Shown one piece after another: positions 34,377-43,881 of a DNA stretch of 64,000 nt (within the stretch, counting starts at the first letter, position 1; every line of letters starts with the position of its first letter). The DNA is from SCGC-AG-212-J23 sp036406675. GTDB lineage: Bacteria; Pseudomonadota; Gammaproteobacteria; Burkholderiales; SG8-39. Location: assembly GCA_036406675.1 (NCBI GenBank), contig DASXAO010000047.1, forward strand, positions 12,068 through 76,067. The letters run 5' to 3'. The notes beneath the pieces were generated by a model. The model had not been told where the DNA came from. It was given only the letters and a program-made list of their open reading frames with translations, and ran no database searches. A program made the translations under genes and the position numbers.

Positions 34377-36014
34377 ATGGCTCCGAAGCCCGATGCCTAC
34401 GCTCAGGACCTCGACAAAAGCGGCGCCAACTACGTCCCGCTGACGCCGCTCTCGTTCATCGAGCGCGCGGCGCGCGTCTATCCCCAACGGCCCTCGGTCC
34501 TGCACGGCGGCACCCGCTACACCTGGAGCGAGACGTATGCGCGCTGCAGGAGGCTCGCCTCGGCGCTCGCCCGGCGCGGGATCGGCAAGGGCGATACGGT
34601 GGCGGTGATGCTGCCGAACATCCCCGCGATGTACGAGGCGCATTTCGGCGTGCCCATGTGCGGCGCGGTGCTGAACACGCTCAACACGCGGCTCGACGCC
34701 GACGCGATCGCCTTCATGTTGCGGCACGGCGAGGCGAAAGTCCTGATCACCGACCGCGAGTTCTCCTCGACCATCGAGAAGGTCGATGTCAGGGTTCCGA
34801 TCATCGACGTGGACGACCCCGAGTACCCGGGCCCCGGAAAGCGCCTCGGCGACGCCGACTACGAAAGTTTCCTCGAAACCGGGGATCCCGAATATGCGTG
34901 GGCCTGGCCCGGGGACGAGTGGGACGCCATCTCGCTCAACTACACCTCCGGCACGACCGGCGACCCGAAGGGCGTGGTGTACCACCACCGCGGCGCCTAC
35001 CTGAACGCGGTGTGCAACATCGTCACCTGGAGCATGCCGCAGCACGCGGTCTATCTCTGGACGCTGCCGATGTTCCATTGCAACGGCTGGACCTTCCCGT
35101 GGACCATGGCGGCGAACGCCGGGACCAACGTCTGCCTGCGGCGCGTGGAGGCGAAGCCGATATTCGAGCTGATCAAGAAGCACAGGGTCACGCACTACTG
35201 CGGCGCGCCGATCGTCCACGGCATGCTGGTCAACGCGCCCGACGAGCTCAAGAAGGGCATCGACCACAAGGTGTACGGGATGGTGGCCGCCGCGGCGCCG
35301 CCCGCGGCGATGATCGAGGGCATGGAGCGCATGGGCTTCGACATCACCCACGTCTACGGCCTGACCGAGGTCTACGGCCCCGCCACGGTCTGCGCCAAGC
35401 ACGAGGAATGGAACGCGCTCGACATCGGCGAGCGCACCCGCCTCAACGGGCGCCAGGGGGTGCGCTACCTGATGGAGGAGGGCCTCGCGGTGATGGACCC
35501 CGAGACCATGAAGCCGGTGCCGGCGGACGGCGAGACCATGGGCGAGATCATGTTCCGCGGCAACATCACCATGAAGGGCTACCTCAAGAACGACAAGGCG
35601 ACGCAGGCGGCGTTCGCGGGCGGCTGGTTCCATTCGGGCGATCTCGCGGTGGTGCACCCCGACGGCTACGTGAAGATCAAGGACCGCTCCAAGGACATCA
35701 TCATCTCGGGCGGCGAGAACATCTCGTCCATCGAGGTCGAGGACGTGCTCTACCGCCACCCGGCGGTGCTCGCCGCAGCCGTGGTCGCCAAGCCCGACGA
35801 GCGCTGGGGCGAGACGCCTTGCGCCTTCGTCGAGCTCAAGCCCGGCGCCAGCGTCACCGAGGTGGACGTGATCCACTTCTGCCGTGCCCATCTCGCGCGG
35901 TTCAAGGTGCCGCGCGCGGTCGTGTTCGGCGAGCTGCCCAAGACCTCGACCGGCAAGATCCAGAAGTTCCTGCTGCGCCAGAGGGCGCGCTCCGCGGCCG
36001 CGATCGACACGTGA
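34377..36014 (+). CDS. acyl-CoA synthetase (AMP-forming), medium/long-chain type
   Basis: 545 residues. Activates a fatty or other carboxylic acid to its CoA ester via an acyl-adenylate. P-loop YTSGTTGDPKGV, core motif GYLKND..GWFHSGDLAVVHPDGYVKIKDRSKDIIISGGENISS, and the catalytic lysine near the end (TSTGKIQKF). The sequence looks like the AlkK/medium-chain group (LPMFHCNGWTFPW). The next gene, a crotonase-like protein, starts in its stop codon, and branched-chain-type ABC genes follow. Confidence 0.9.
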   Translation: MAPKPDAYAQDLDKSGANYVPLTPLSFIERAARVYPQRPSVLHGGTRYTWSETYARCRRLASALARRGIGKGDTVAVMLPNIPAMYEAHFGVPMCGAVLNTLNTRLDADAIAFMLRHGEAKVLITDREFSSTIEKVDVRVPIIDVDDPEYPGPGKRLGDADYESFLETGDPEYAWAWPGDEWDAISLNYTSGTTGDPKGVVYHHRGAYLNAVCNIVTWSMPQHAVYLWTLPMFHCNGWTFPWTMAANAGTNVCLRRVEAKPIFELIKKHRVTHYCGAPIVHGMLVNAPDELKKGIDHKVYGMVAAAAPPAAMIEGMERMGFDITHVYGLTEVYGPATVCAKHEEWNALDIGERTRLNGRQGVRYLMEEGLAVMDPETMKPVPADGETMGEIMFRGNITMKGYLKNDKATQAAFAGGWFHSGDLAVVHPDGYVKIKDRSKDIIISGGENISSIEVEDVLYRHPAVLAAAVVAKPDERWGETPCAFVELKPGASVTEVDVIHFCRAHLARFKVPRAVVFGELPKTSTGKIQKFLLRQRARSAAAIDT

Positions 36015-36799
36015 GCGCCGTCCCAAAATCGGAAGAGCTCTTACTGCGAGAGGAGCGTGAAGGCATCTGCACGCTGACCATGAACCGGCCTCAGCAGATG
36101 AACCTGCTGACCTCCGAGATGCTTTCCGCCCTGCAGTCCGCCTTCGATGACGTCTCGAAGGACGACAAAGTGCGGGTCGTCATCCTGGCCGCCGCGGGCA
36201 AAGGCTTCTGCGCCGGCCACGACCTGAAGGAGATCCGCGCGCTGAAGGAGCAACCGCGGATCGAGCAGCTCTTCGCCCAGTGCAGCCGCATGATGCAGGC
36301 CATCACCGCGCTGCCGCAGCCGGTGATCGCGCGCGTGCAAGGCGCGGCGGCGGCTGCCGGCTGCCAGCTCGTCGCCCAATGCGACCTCGCGGTCGCGTCG
36401 CAGGTGGCCAGGTTCACCACGCCGGGCGTCACCTGGGGATTCTTCTGCTCCACGCCCGGGGTCGCGGTCGGCCGCAACATCTCGCGCAAGCACGCAATGG
36501 AGATGCTTCTGACCGGCGATGTCATCGACGCACACAAGGCGCTGGAATGGGGCCTGGTCAACCGGGTGGTCCCGGCCGCTTCGCTCGACGAAGAGACACG
36601 CAAGCTGGCAGCGCGGATCGCGGAGAAGCCGCCCGAAACGACCGCCGCCGGAAAGCGCGCCTTCTACCAGCAGATGGACCTCGGTGTCGCCCGAGCCTAC
36701 GACCTCGCGAGCCAGGTCATCTCCTCGAGCTTCGCCCACGCCGAAGGGCGCGAGGGCATGGACGCCTTCATCGACAAGCGAGCGCCGCCGAAGCATTGA
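36011..36799 (+). CDS. crotonase-superfamily protein (ECHDC3-like) without catalytic glutamates
   Basis: 262 residues, GTG start overlapping the previous stop. The crotonase fold is clear (FCAGHDLKEI, VQGAAAAAGCQLVAQCDLAVAS). Both acids used by enoyl-CoA hydratase are replaced: Q119 stands where E144 of the rat enzyme is (GCEL becomes GCQL), and G139 where E164 is (PE becomes PG). It resembles the ECHDC3 subgroup. It may act on another acyl-CoA reaction, such as isomerisation or thioester hydrolysis, or be regulatory. Confidence 0.83.
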   Translation: MSAVPKSEELLLREEREGICTLTMNRPQQMNLLTSEMLSALQSAFDDVSKDDKVRVVILAAAGKGFCAGHDLKEIRALKEQPRIEQLFAQCSRMMQAITALPQPVIARVQGAAAAAGCQLVAQCDLAVASQVARFTTPGVTWGFFCSTPGVAVGRNISRKHAMEMLLTGDVIDAHKALEWGLVNRVVPAASLDEETRKLAARIAEKPPETTAAGKRAFYQQMDLGVARAYDLASQVISSSFAHAEGREGMDAFIDKRAPPKH

Positions 36800-36834
36800 T
36801 TGGCTGTATCATCCGCCCCTGGAGCGAGGGGCGG

Positions 36835-37590
36835 TTGGCCGACGAAACGATTCTCGAAACGCGCGGGCTGACCAAGGAGTTCAAGGGGTTCGTAGCGGTC
36901 AAGGACGTCTCGCTGAAGGTCCGGCGCGGCAGCATCCACGCGCTTATCGGTCCGAACGGCGCCGGCAAGACGACGTGCTTCAACCTGCTCACCCACTTCC
37001 TTGAGCCGACGCGCGGGCAGATCTTCTTCAAGGGGCGCGAGATCACCGGCTCGCCGCCCGCGCGCATCGCGCGCATGGGCCTCGTGCGCTCGTTCCAGAT
37101 CTCGGCGGTCTTTCCGCACCTCACCGTGCTCGAGAACGTGCGCGTGGCGTTGCAGAGGAAGCGCGGCGCGTCGTTCGATTTCTGGAGATCGGAAAAAATC
37201 CTGAAAACGCTCGATGAGCCCGCCCGCGAGCTCATCGCCGCGGTGGGCCTGTCCGATTTCGAGGAGACCGTGGCGGTCGAGCTGCCCTACGGGCGCAAGC
37301 GCGCGCTCGAGATCGCGACCACGCTCGCGCTCGACCCGGAGATGATGCTGCTCGACGAGCCCACCGCCGGCATGACGCATGCCGACGTGGAGCGGATCAG
37401 CGCGCTCATCAGGAAGGTGTCGGCGAACCGCACCGTGCTCATGGTCGAGCACAACCTCTCGGTCGTCTCCACGCTTTCGGACCGGATCACGGTGCTCCAG
37501 CGCGGCGAGATCCTCGCCGAAGGCGATTACGCGACGGTGTCGAAGAATCCGCAGGTCGTCGAGGCCTACCTGGGGGCGGGGCATGCTTGA
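36835..37590 (+). CDS. livG: branched-chain amino-acid-type ABC ATPase (LivG)
   Basis: 251 residues, TTG start behind GAGGGGCGG. Walker A GPNGAGKT, signature region ELPYGRKRALEIA, Walker B MMLLDEPTAGM. LivG-type subunits have this YG-K/R signature variant in place of LSGGQ. First of five genes encoding an importer (G, F, K, H, M). Follows the acyl-CoA synthetase pair closely, so the ligand may be a carboxylic acid rather than an amino acid. Confidence 0.9.
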   Translation: MADETILETRGLTKEFKGFVAVKDVSLKVRRGSIHALIGPNGAGKTTCFNLLTHFLEPTRGQIFFKGREITGSPPARIARMGLVRSFQISAVFPHLTVLENVRVALQRKRGASFDFWRSEKILKTLDEPARELIAAVGLSDFEETVAVELPYGRKRALEIATTLALDPEMMLLDEPTAGMTHADVERISALIRKVSANRTVLMVEHNLSVVSTLSDRITVLQRGEILAEGDYATVSKNPQVVEAYLGAGHA

Positions 37591-38275
37591 GGTAAGAGGA
37601 CTCAATGCCTGGTACGGCGAATCGCACATCCTCCACGGCATGGACTTCGACGTCGGCGAAGGCGAGGTGGTGACCCTTCTCGGCCGCAACGGCGCCGGCA
37701 AGACCACCACCATGAAGTCGATCATGGGCATGGTCGGCCGCAGGACGGGTTCAATAAAATTCAAGAATGAGGAATTGATTGGACTGCCGTCCAATCGCGT
37801 CGCGCGCCTGGGAATCGCGTTCTGCCCCGAGGAGCGCGGCATCTTCGCGAGCCTCGACGTGGAGGAGAACCTGATGCTGCCGCCGCAGGTGGCCGCGGGC
37901 GGCCTCGAGGTGCAGCGGATCTTCGAGCTCTTTCCCAACCTGCGCGAGCGCCTGAGGAGCCAGGGCACCAAGCTCTCCGGCGGCGAGCAGCAGATGCTCG
38001 CCATCGGCCGGATCCTGCGGACCGGGGCGCGGCTCTTGCTGCTCGACGAGCCGACCGAGGGCCTCGCCCCGGTGATCGTGCAGCAGATCGGCCGCACGAT
38101 CTCGCGGCTGAAGCAGCAGGGCTTCACCATCCTGCTGGTGGAGCAGAATTTCAGGTTCGCCCAGACGGTGGCCGACCGGCACTATATCGTCGAGCACGGG
38201 CGGGTCGTGGACATGGTCCCCGGGGCCCAACTCGAGGCCAACATGGGACGCGTGCACGAGTATCTCGGAGTCTGA
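37583..38275 (+). CDS. livF: branched-chain amino-acid-type ABC ATPase (LivF)
   Basis: 230 residues. Walker A GRNGAGKT, signature LSGGEQQM, Walker B LLLLDEPTEGLAP, as in LivF. Overlaps livG by 8 bp. Second ATPase of the heterodimer driving LivHM. Confidence 0.92.
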   Translation: MLEVRGLNAWYGESHILHGMDFDVGEGEVVTLLGRNGAGKTTTMKSIMGMVGRRTGSIKFKNEELIGLPSNRVARLGIAFCPEERGIFASLDVEENLMLPPQVAAGGLEVQRIFELFPNLRERLRSQGTKLSGGEQQMLAIGRILRTGARLLLLDEPTEGLAPVIVQQIGRTISRLKQQGFTILLVEQNFRFAQTVADRHYIVEHGRVVDMVPGAQLEANMGRVHEYLGV

Positions 38276-38300
38276 TTTCATAACTATGAAGGAGATGAAG

Positions 38301-39521
38301 ATGTCTGCAGTACGCAAGCTGAGTGCAGCGGTGGGCCTGGCGCTCGCCGCAATGGGCGCACCGATGGTGGCAAATGCTCAGGTGTCCGACGGCGTCATCA
38401 AGATCGGGGTGCTGTCCGACATGTCGAGCCTCTATGCCGACATCGGCGGTCCCGGGTCGGTCGTGGCCGCGCGCATGGCGGTCGAGGACTTCGGCGCCGC
38501 GAAGAAGGGCATGAAGGTCGAGATCGTCTCGGCCGACCACCAGAACAAGCCCGACGTCGGCTCGGCCATCGCGCGCCAGTGGTACGACGTCGACAAGGTC
38601 GACGCGATCGTCGACGTGCCGACCTCGTCGGTCGCGCTGGCGGTGAGCCAGGTCACAAAAGACAAGGGCAAGGCGTTCCTGGTGTCGGGCGCCGCGACCT
38701 CCGACCTGACCGGCAAGGCCTGCTCGCCGAACACCGTGCACTGGACCTACGACACCTGGATGCTCGCGAACGGCACCGGCAGCGCGATCGTCAAGAGCGG
38801 CGGCAACACCTGGTTCTTCATCACCGCCGACTACGCCTTCGGCCACGCGCTCGAGCGCGACACCGAGCAGGTGGTGCTGAAGAACGGCGGCAAGGTGCTC
38901 GGCAAGGTGCGCCATCCGCTCAACGCGCAGGATTTCTCCTCGTTCCTGCTGCAGGCGCAGGCGTCCAAGGCGAAGATCATCGGGCTCGCCAACGCCGGCG
39001 GCGACACCATCAATTCGATCAAGCAGGCGGCCGAGTTCGGCATCGTCGAGCGCGGCCAGAACCTCGCCGGGATGCTGGTCTTCATCAGCGACGTGCACGG
39101 CCTCGGCCTCACCACCGCGCAGGGGCTGATCTTCACCGAGACGTTCTACTGGGACCTGAACGACCAGACGCGCGCCTTCACCAAGCGCTTCGCGCCGCAG
39201 AACAACAACAAGTACCCGACCATGGTGCAGGCGGGCGTGTACTCGGCGGTGCTGCACTACCTGAAGGCGGTCGAAGCCGGCAAGACCGACGACGGCACCA
39301 AGGTGGTGGCGAAGATGAAGGAGCTGCCGACCGACGATCCGCTTTTCGGCAAGGGACGCGTCCGCGCCGACGGCCGCAAGATCCACCCGGCCTACCTCGT
39401 CGAGGTGAAGAAGCCGGTCGAGTCGAAGGGGCCTTACGACTATTACAAGATCAAGGCCCAGATTCCCGCCGACCAGGCGTTCCGACCGGAGAAAGAGGGA
39501 GGGTGTTCACTCGTCAAGTAG
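38301..39521 (+). CDS. periplasmic receptor of the LivK/Leu-Ile-Val-binding family
   Basis: 406 residues. Three in-frame ATGs lie close together (38286, 38295, 38301); AAGGAG at 38289-38294 has proper spacing only to 38301, which is chosen. Signal peptide cleaved after MVANA. Type I periplasmic-binding fold (IKIGVLSDMSSLYADIGGPGSVVAARMAVEDF, DHQNKPDVGSAIARQW). This receptor subgroup in betaproteobacteria often binds aromatic or aliphatic acids. Part of the livGFKHM operon. Confidence 0.9.
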   Translation: MSAVRKLSAAVGLALAAMGAPMVANAQVSDGVIKIGVLSDMSSLYADIGGPGSVVAARMAVEDFGAAKKGMKVEIVSADHQNKPDVGSAIARQWYDVDKVDAIVDVPTSSVALAVSQVTKDKGKAFLVSGAATSDLTGKACSPNTVHWTYDTWMLANGTGSAIVKSGGNTWFFITADYAFGHALERDTEQVVLKNGGKVLGKVRHPLNAQDFSSFLLQAQASKAKIIGLANAGGDTINSIKQAAEFGIVERGQNLAGMLVFISDVHGLGLTTAQGLIFTETFYWDLNDQTRAFTKRFAPQNNNKYPTMVQAGVYSAVLHYLKAVEAGKTDDGTKVVAKMKELPTDDPLFGKGRVRADGRKIHPAYLVEVKKPVESKGPYDYYKIKAQIPADQAFRPEKEGGCSLVK

Positions 39522-39555
39522 CCTCCTCGGGTTGAGTTAGCAAAAAGCCAGGCCG

Positions 39556-40443
39556 ATGCCAGAGATCTTCGGCATTCCGTCGGCGGCGCTGTTCGGCCAG
39601 CTGTTGATCGGCCTGATCAACGGCTCGTTCTACGCGCTCCTGTCGCTCGGCCTGGCGGTGATCTTCGGGCTGCTCAACATCATCAACTTCACGCACGGCG
39701 CCCAGTACATGCTGGGCGCCTTCTGCGCCTACTTCCTGCTGAACCGGCTCGGCGTCGGCTACTGGTGGTCGCTCCTCATCGCGCCGCTCGCCGTCGGCGC
39801 CTTCGGCGTGCTGATCGAGCGCACCATGCTGAAGCCGCTCTACAAGCTGGATCATCTCTACGGCCTGCTCCTCACCTTCGGGCTCGCGCTGGTGATCCAG
39901 GGGCTGTTCCGCAACGAGTTCGGCTCCTCCGGCCTGCCGTACCCGATCGCCAAGGAGCTCGCCGGCGGCCGCAACCTCGGCTTCATGTTCCTGCCGAACT
40001 ACCGCGCCTGGGTGGTCGGCGCGTCGCTCGTCATCTGCATCGGCACCTGGTTCGTGATCGAGCGCACCAAGCTCGGCTCGTACCTGCGCGCCGCGACGGA
40101 GAACCCGGCGCTGGTGCAGGCGTTCGGCATCAACGTGCCGCGCATGATCACGCTCACCTACGGCTTCGGCGTGGCGCTCGCCGCGCTCGCCGGCGTGATG
40201 GCGGCGCCGATCTACCAGGTGAGCCCGCAGATGGGCTCCGACCTCATCATCGTGGTGTTCGCCGTGGTCGTGATCGGCGGCATGGGCTCGATCATGGGCT
40301 CGATCGTGACCGGCTTCGGCCTGGGGATCATCGAGGGGCTGACCAAGGTGTTCTACCCCGAGGCTTCGAACACGGTGATCTTCATCATCATGGCGATCGT
40401 GCTCCTGATCAAGCCGGCCGGCCTGTTCGGAACCCAGAGATGA
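39556..40443 (+). CDS. livH: branched-chain amino-acid-type ABC permease (LivH)
   Basis: 295 residues, eight or so helices. LINGSFYALLSLGLAVIFGLLNIINFTHG is the LivH N-terminal signature, and ATENPALVQAFGINVPRMI is the ATPase-contacting loop. Overlaps livM by 4 bp. Confidence 0.93.
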   Translation: MPEIFGIPSAALFGQLLIGLINGSFYALLSLGLAVIFGLLNIINFTHGAQYMLGAFCAYFLLNRLGVGYWWSLLIAPLAVGAFGVLIERTMLKPLYKLDHLYGLLLTFGLALVIQGLFRNEFGSSGLPYPIAKELAGGRNLGFMFLPNYRAWVVGASLVICIGTWFVIERTKLGSYLRAATENPALVQAFGINVPRMITLTYGFGVALAALAGVMAAPIYQVSPQMGSDLIIVVFAVVVIGGMGSIMGSIVTGFGLGIIEGLTKVFYPEASNTVIFIIMAIVLLIKPAGLFGTQR

Positions 40444-41360
40444 GGCACCAGTACATCGGCATCGCGGTGATGGCGGCGCTCTTCGCGGCCGCGCCGCTCG
40501 TGGTCTACCCGGTGTTCATGATGAAGGCGATGTGCTTCGCGCTGTTCGCCTGCGCCTTCAACCTGCTGATCGGCTTCGGCGGGCTGCTCTCGTTCGGCCA
40601 CGCCATGTTCCTCGGCACCGCCGGCTACGCCACCGCCCACGCGGCCAAGATCTGGGGCCTGCCGCCCGAGCTCGCCATCCTGTTCGGCGCGGCGTGCTCG
40701 TTCGCGCTCTCGATCGTCACCGGCCTGCTCGCGATCCGGCGCCTGGGCATCTATTTCGCGATGATCACCCTCGCGCTCGCGCAGATGATCTTCTTCTTCT
40801 ACCTGCAGTCGTCCTTCACCGGCGGCGAGGACGGCATCCAGTCGGTGCCGCGCGGCAGGCTCTTCGGCTTCATCGACCTCGCCAACATCTGGGCGATGTA
40901 CTACACCACGTTCGTGGTGTTCATCGCCGGCTTTCTCCTCATCTACCGCGTGATCCACTCGCCGTTCGGCCAGGTGCTGAAGTCGATCCGCGAGAACGAG
41001 GCGCGCTCGACGTCCCTCGGCTACGACAGCGTGCGCTACAAGTTCATGGCGTTCGTGCTCTCGGGCACGCTCGCCGGCGTCGCCGGCTCGGTCAAGGCGC
41101 TCGTGTTCCAGCTCGCCTCGCTCACCGACGTGCACTGGACCATGTCGGGCGAGGTGGTGCTGATGACGCTCCTCGGCGGCCTCGGCACCATCTTCGGCCC
41201 GGTGGTCGGCGCCTTCATCATCATCACGATGGAGAATTACCTCGCGCAGCTCGGCGCCTGGGTGACCGTGGTGCAGGGCGTGATCTTCGTCATTTGCGTG
41301 CTCACCTTCCGCCGCGGCGTGATCGGCGAGATCGCCCACTTCATCAAGAAGCCACTTTAG
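40440..41360 (+). CDS. livM: branched-chain amino-acid-type ABC permease (LivM)
   Basis: 306 residues. FNLLIGFGGLLSFGHAMFLGTAGY and SIRENEARSTSLGYDSVRYKFMAFVLSG are typical LivM segments. Partner of LivH. Last gene of the operon; the next gene is unrelated and of lower GC. Confidence 0.93.
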   Translation: MRHQYIGIAVMAALFAAAPLVVYPVFMMKAMCFALFACAFNLLIGFGGLLSFGHAMFLGTAGYATAHAAKIWGLPPELAILFGAACSFALSIVTGLLAIRRLGIYFAMITLALAQMIFFFYLQSSFTGGEDGIQSVPRGRLFGFIDLANIWAMYYTTFVVFIAGFLLIYRVIHSPFGQVLKSIRENEARSTSLGYDSVRYKFMAFVLSGTLAGVAGSVKALVFQLASLTDVHWTMSGEVVLMTLLGGLGTIFGPVVGAFIIITMENYLAQLGAWVTVVQGVIFVICVLTFRRGVIGEIAHFIKKPL

Positions 41361-41382
41361 CGGTGCCACGAGGGGTAGTTGC

Positions 41383-41916
41383 ATGCCTGTGATCGTCGAG
41401 GGCATTTCCGTTGTGACCCGCGCCGACGCGATCGCGTCAAAGCTGCAAGACGGAACGAAGGGATTTCTAGCCTTCGTCCCCAACCAGACCTATTGCAGCG
41501 ACGAAGAACTAACGCGGGTCGGGTTCATGACGCCCATGGATACAGAGGCATTTGTTCGCCGACTCACGAGTGCCGGTCTGATCCATCTTAAGGATGGCGC
41601 AGCAATTGATATTGTTGTGGTTGATCAGCTGACGGGGCCGCTCTCGTCTTGCTCCTGGATCGAGTATGGACAAATCGCCATAGACAGCGCCCGAACCCAA
41701 AGAGTGGCTGTTTGTAGGCTGAAGGGAAGCGGGTCCAACCGAGTTGTAATGCCGTCCGGTTGGACGTTTGAGAAGTCGCTAAGCAACTCTCACAAATTTG
41801 TTCCAACGGAGCAGGTGGCGACAACGATGAAGTTCCTGCGCCACGAGAACGGAGTGGATGTATACCTTGATTTGGTCACAGGCAAAGAGAAGTATGTAGG
41901 ACGCACTGGGGCGTAG
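41383..41916 (+). CDS. orphan hypothetical protein of lower GC
   Basis: 177 residues, soluble, no signal or membrane segment (starts MPVIVEGISVVTRADAIASK). Codon use is clearly different from the neighbours: many A/T-ending codons in a window where G/C endings dominate. That suggests recent acquisition. A start 22 bp after livM places it on the same strand, but it is unlikely to be part of the transporter. I do not recognise the family. Confidence 0.65.
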   Translation: MPVIVEGISVVTRADAIASKLQDGTKGFLAFVPNQTYCSDEELTRVGFMTPMDTEAFVRRLTSAGLIHLKDGAAIDIVVVDQLTGPLSSCSWIEYGQIAIDSARTQRVAVCRLKGSGSNRVVMPSGWTFEKSLSNSHKFVPTEQVATTMKFLRHENGVDVYLDLVTGKEKYVGRTGA

Positions 41917-41932
41917 CATCTCGCTGGGCTGG

Positions 41933-42916
41933 CTACTCGGCGGTCGCGCCTGAGCGGCGGATTACTTGCGCCCAGCGCTCGGTGTCGGCGCGGATGAAGG
42001 CGGCGAACTTCCGCGGCGCCATCGGCCGCGGCTCGATGCCCAGGGCGGCCAGCCGGCGCAGGCTTTCGGGCTGCGCAAGCGCGTGAGTCGCTTCCTGCGC
42101 GAGCTGGAGCACCACGGCGTCTGGCGTGCCGGCCCGCGTGCCGAGCCCGATCCACGCCGGCGCCTCGAAGCCCGGAAGCCCCGATTCATCCAGGGTTGGG
42201 ATGTCCGGTAGCGCGGCAATCCTGCGCCTCTCCGCGACCGCGATGGCGCGGAGCGTCCCGTTCTGCAGGTAGGCGAGCGTCGTCGATGTATTGACGAAGC
42301 TCATGGCGACCCGACCGGCGACGAGGTCGGCGGCGGCCTGGGCTGCGGATCCCCTGTAGGGCACATGTGTCGCCTCGACGCCGGTGAGGGATTTGAAGAG
42401 CTCCATCGCGAGGTGACCGGTGCTGCCGACCGCTTGCGAGGCGTAGCTCGCCTTTCCGGATTGCGCGCGCAGCCAGGCGAGCAGTTCCTGCAGGTTCGTG
42501 GCCGGCACCGAAGGGTGAACCATGAGGACGAGTGGGGTCACCGCGAGCAGCGTCACCGGCGCGATGTCGGTGCCGGGATTGAATGGCATCGAGGCGCGCA
42601 GGCTGAGGTTGATGCTGAAGGGGCCGGCCGGAGCGACGAATAAGGCGTGCCCGTCCGCGGGCGCCCGCAGCACGCTGGCTACGCCCAGGTCGCCGTTCGC
42701 TCCAGGCCTGTTTTCCACCACGAAAGGCTGGCCGTGCTTCTTCGTCAGGTCCTGCGCGAGCATGCGCGCAAGCAGGTCGACCGAGCCGCCCGGTGGGCTC
42801 GTGGCGACGATGTGGACCGCCCGGTTAGGCCATGCGAGGTCGTCGGCAGCCGCTGCCGGCTGTGTTAGCAGCGCGGCAGATCCGACGGCGAGCAATCTCA
42901 GAGCCAGTCCGGGCAA
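41933..42916 (-). CDS. Bug/TctC-family periplasmic solute-binding protein
   Basis: 327 residues from a TTG start that overlaps the cysteine-synthase gene end; the signal peptide (LALRLLAVGSAALLTQPAAA) supports it, but an in-frame TTG a few codons later is also possible. Bug features: WPNRAVHIVATSPPGGSVDLLARMLA, VENRPGANGDLG, HVPYRGSA. No TctAB genes nearby. Last of three coupled genes with a Tat hydrolase and a cysteine synthase. Confidence 0.88.
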   Translation of the reverse strand: MPGLALRLLAVGSAALLTQPAAAADDLAWPNRAVHIVATSPPGGSVDLLARMLAQDLTKKHGQPFVVENRPGANGDLGVASVLRAPADGHALFVAPAGPFSINLSLRASMPFNPGTDIAPVTLLAVTPLVLMVHPSVPATNLQELLAWLRAQSGKASYASQAVGSTGHLAMELFKSLTGVEATHVPYRGSAAQAAADLVAGRVAMSFVNTSTTLAYLQNGTLRAIAVAERRRIAALPDIPTLDESGLPGFEAPAWIGLGTRAGTPDAVVLQLAQEATHALAQPESLRRLAALGIEPRPMAPRKFAAFIRADTERWAQVIRRSGATAE

Positions 42917-43881
42917 GGAAGCCCCTTTTCCCGGAGAAACGCCGGATTGAAGAGCTTCGACTGGTAGCGCGTGCCCGAGTCGGCGAGGATCGTGACGACC
43001 GTGTGGCCGGGGCCGAGGTCGCGCGCGAGGCGGATGGCGCCGGCGACGTTGATGCCGCTCGAGCCGCCGAGGCACAGCCCTTCGTTCTTCAGCAGCGAAA
43101 AGACCAGGGGAAGGGCTTCGGCGTCGGGGATCTGGTAGGCGTCGTCGATCGGTGCGCCTTCGATGTTCTTCGTGACGCGCCCCTGGCCGATGCCCTCGGT
43201 GATCGACGAGCCCTTCGATTCGAGCTTTCCCTGCTTGAACCAGCTGTACATCGCCGCGCCGAGCGGGTCGGCGGCCGCGATCCTGATGTTCTTGTTTTTC
43301 TGTTTCAAGAACATCGCGACACCGGCCAGGGTTCCCCCGGTGCCGATGGCGCAGGTGAAGCCGTCGACCTTGCCGTTCGTTTGCGCCCAGATCTCCGGGC
43401 CGGTGCTCCGGATGTGGCCTTCGCGATTCGCGGTGTTGTCCCACTGGTTCGCCCAGAAGGCGTCGAGCTCCTTCGCAAGCCGTTCCGACACGTGAACGTA
43501 GTTGTTCGGGTCCCTGTACGGCACTGCCGGCACTTCGCGCAGCTCGGCGCCGCAGAGGCGCAGCATGGCCTTCTTCTCCTCGCTCTGCGTCTGCGGGATC
43601 ACGATTACCGTCTTGTAGCCGCGCGCGTTGCCGACCAGCGCGAGGCCGATGCCGGTGTTGCCGGCCGTGCCCTCCACGATCGTCCCGCCCGGCTCGAGCA
43701 GTCCGCGCTTTTCGGCGTCGAGGATAATGTAGAGCGCGGCGCGGTCCTTGACCGAGCCGCCGGGATTGAGGAACTCGGCCTTGCCGAGGATCTCGCAGCC
43801 GGTGAGCTCGGAGGGGCCGCGCAGGCGGATGAGCGGCGTGTTGCCGATCGCTGCGGTGAAGCCGTCCCGGATTTCGGTCAC
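42898..43881 (-). CDS. PLP-dependent cysteine synthase-family protein
   Basis: 327 residues, GTG start overlapping the hydrolase stop. The PLP lysine is K45 (GGSVKDRA), the phosphate loop is GTGGTLAG, and the substrate loop is GTAGNTGIGLA. This is the O-acetylserine sulfhydrylase/cystathionine beta-synthase fold; the long form with QTQSEEKKAMLRL resembles stand-alone CysK homologs. Lying between a Tat-exported hydrolase and a Bug receptor, it may serve a catabolic or detoxifying beta-replacement rather than cysteine biosynthesis. Confidence 0.88.
   Translation of the reverse strand: MTEIRDGFTAAIGNTPLIRLRGPSELTGCEILGKAEFLNPGGSVKDRAALYIILDAEKRGLLEPGGTIVEGTAGNTGIGLALVGNARGYKTVIVIPQTQSEEKKAMLRLCGAELREVPAVPYRDPNNYVHVSERLAKELDAFWANQWDNTANREGHIRSTGPEIWAQTNGKVDGFTCAIGTGGTLAGVAMFLKQKNKNIRIAAADPLGAAMYSWFKQGKLESKGSSITEGIGQGRVTKNIEGAPIDDAYQIPDAEALPLVFSLLKNEGLCLGGSSGINVAGAIRLARDLGPGHTVVTILADSGTRYQSKLFNPAFLREKGLPCPDWL

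Noticed and set aside
39522..39555. Operator or terminator between livK and livH
   Set aside because: The 34 bp show no convincing inverted repeat; it is probably just a short leader.
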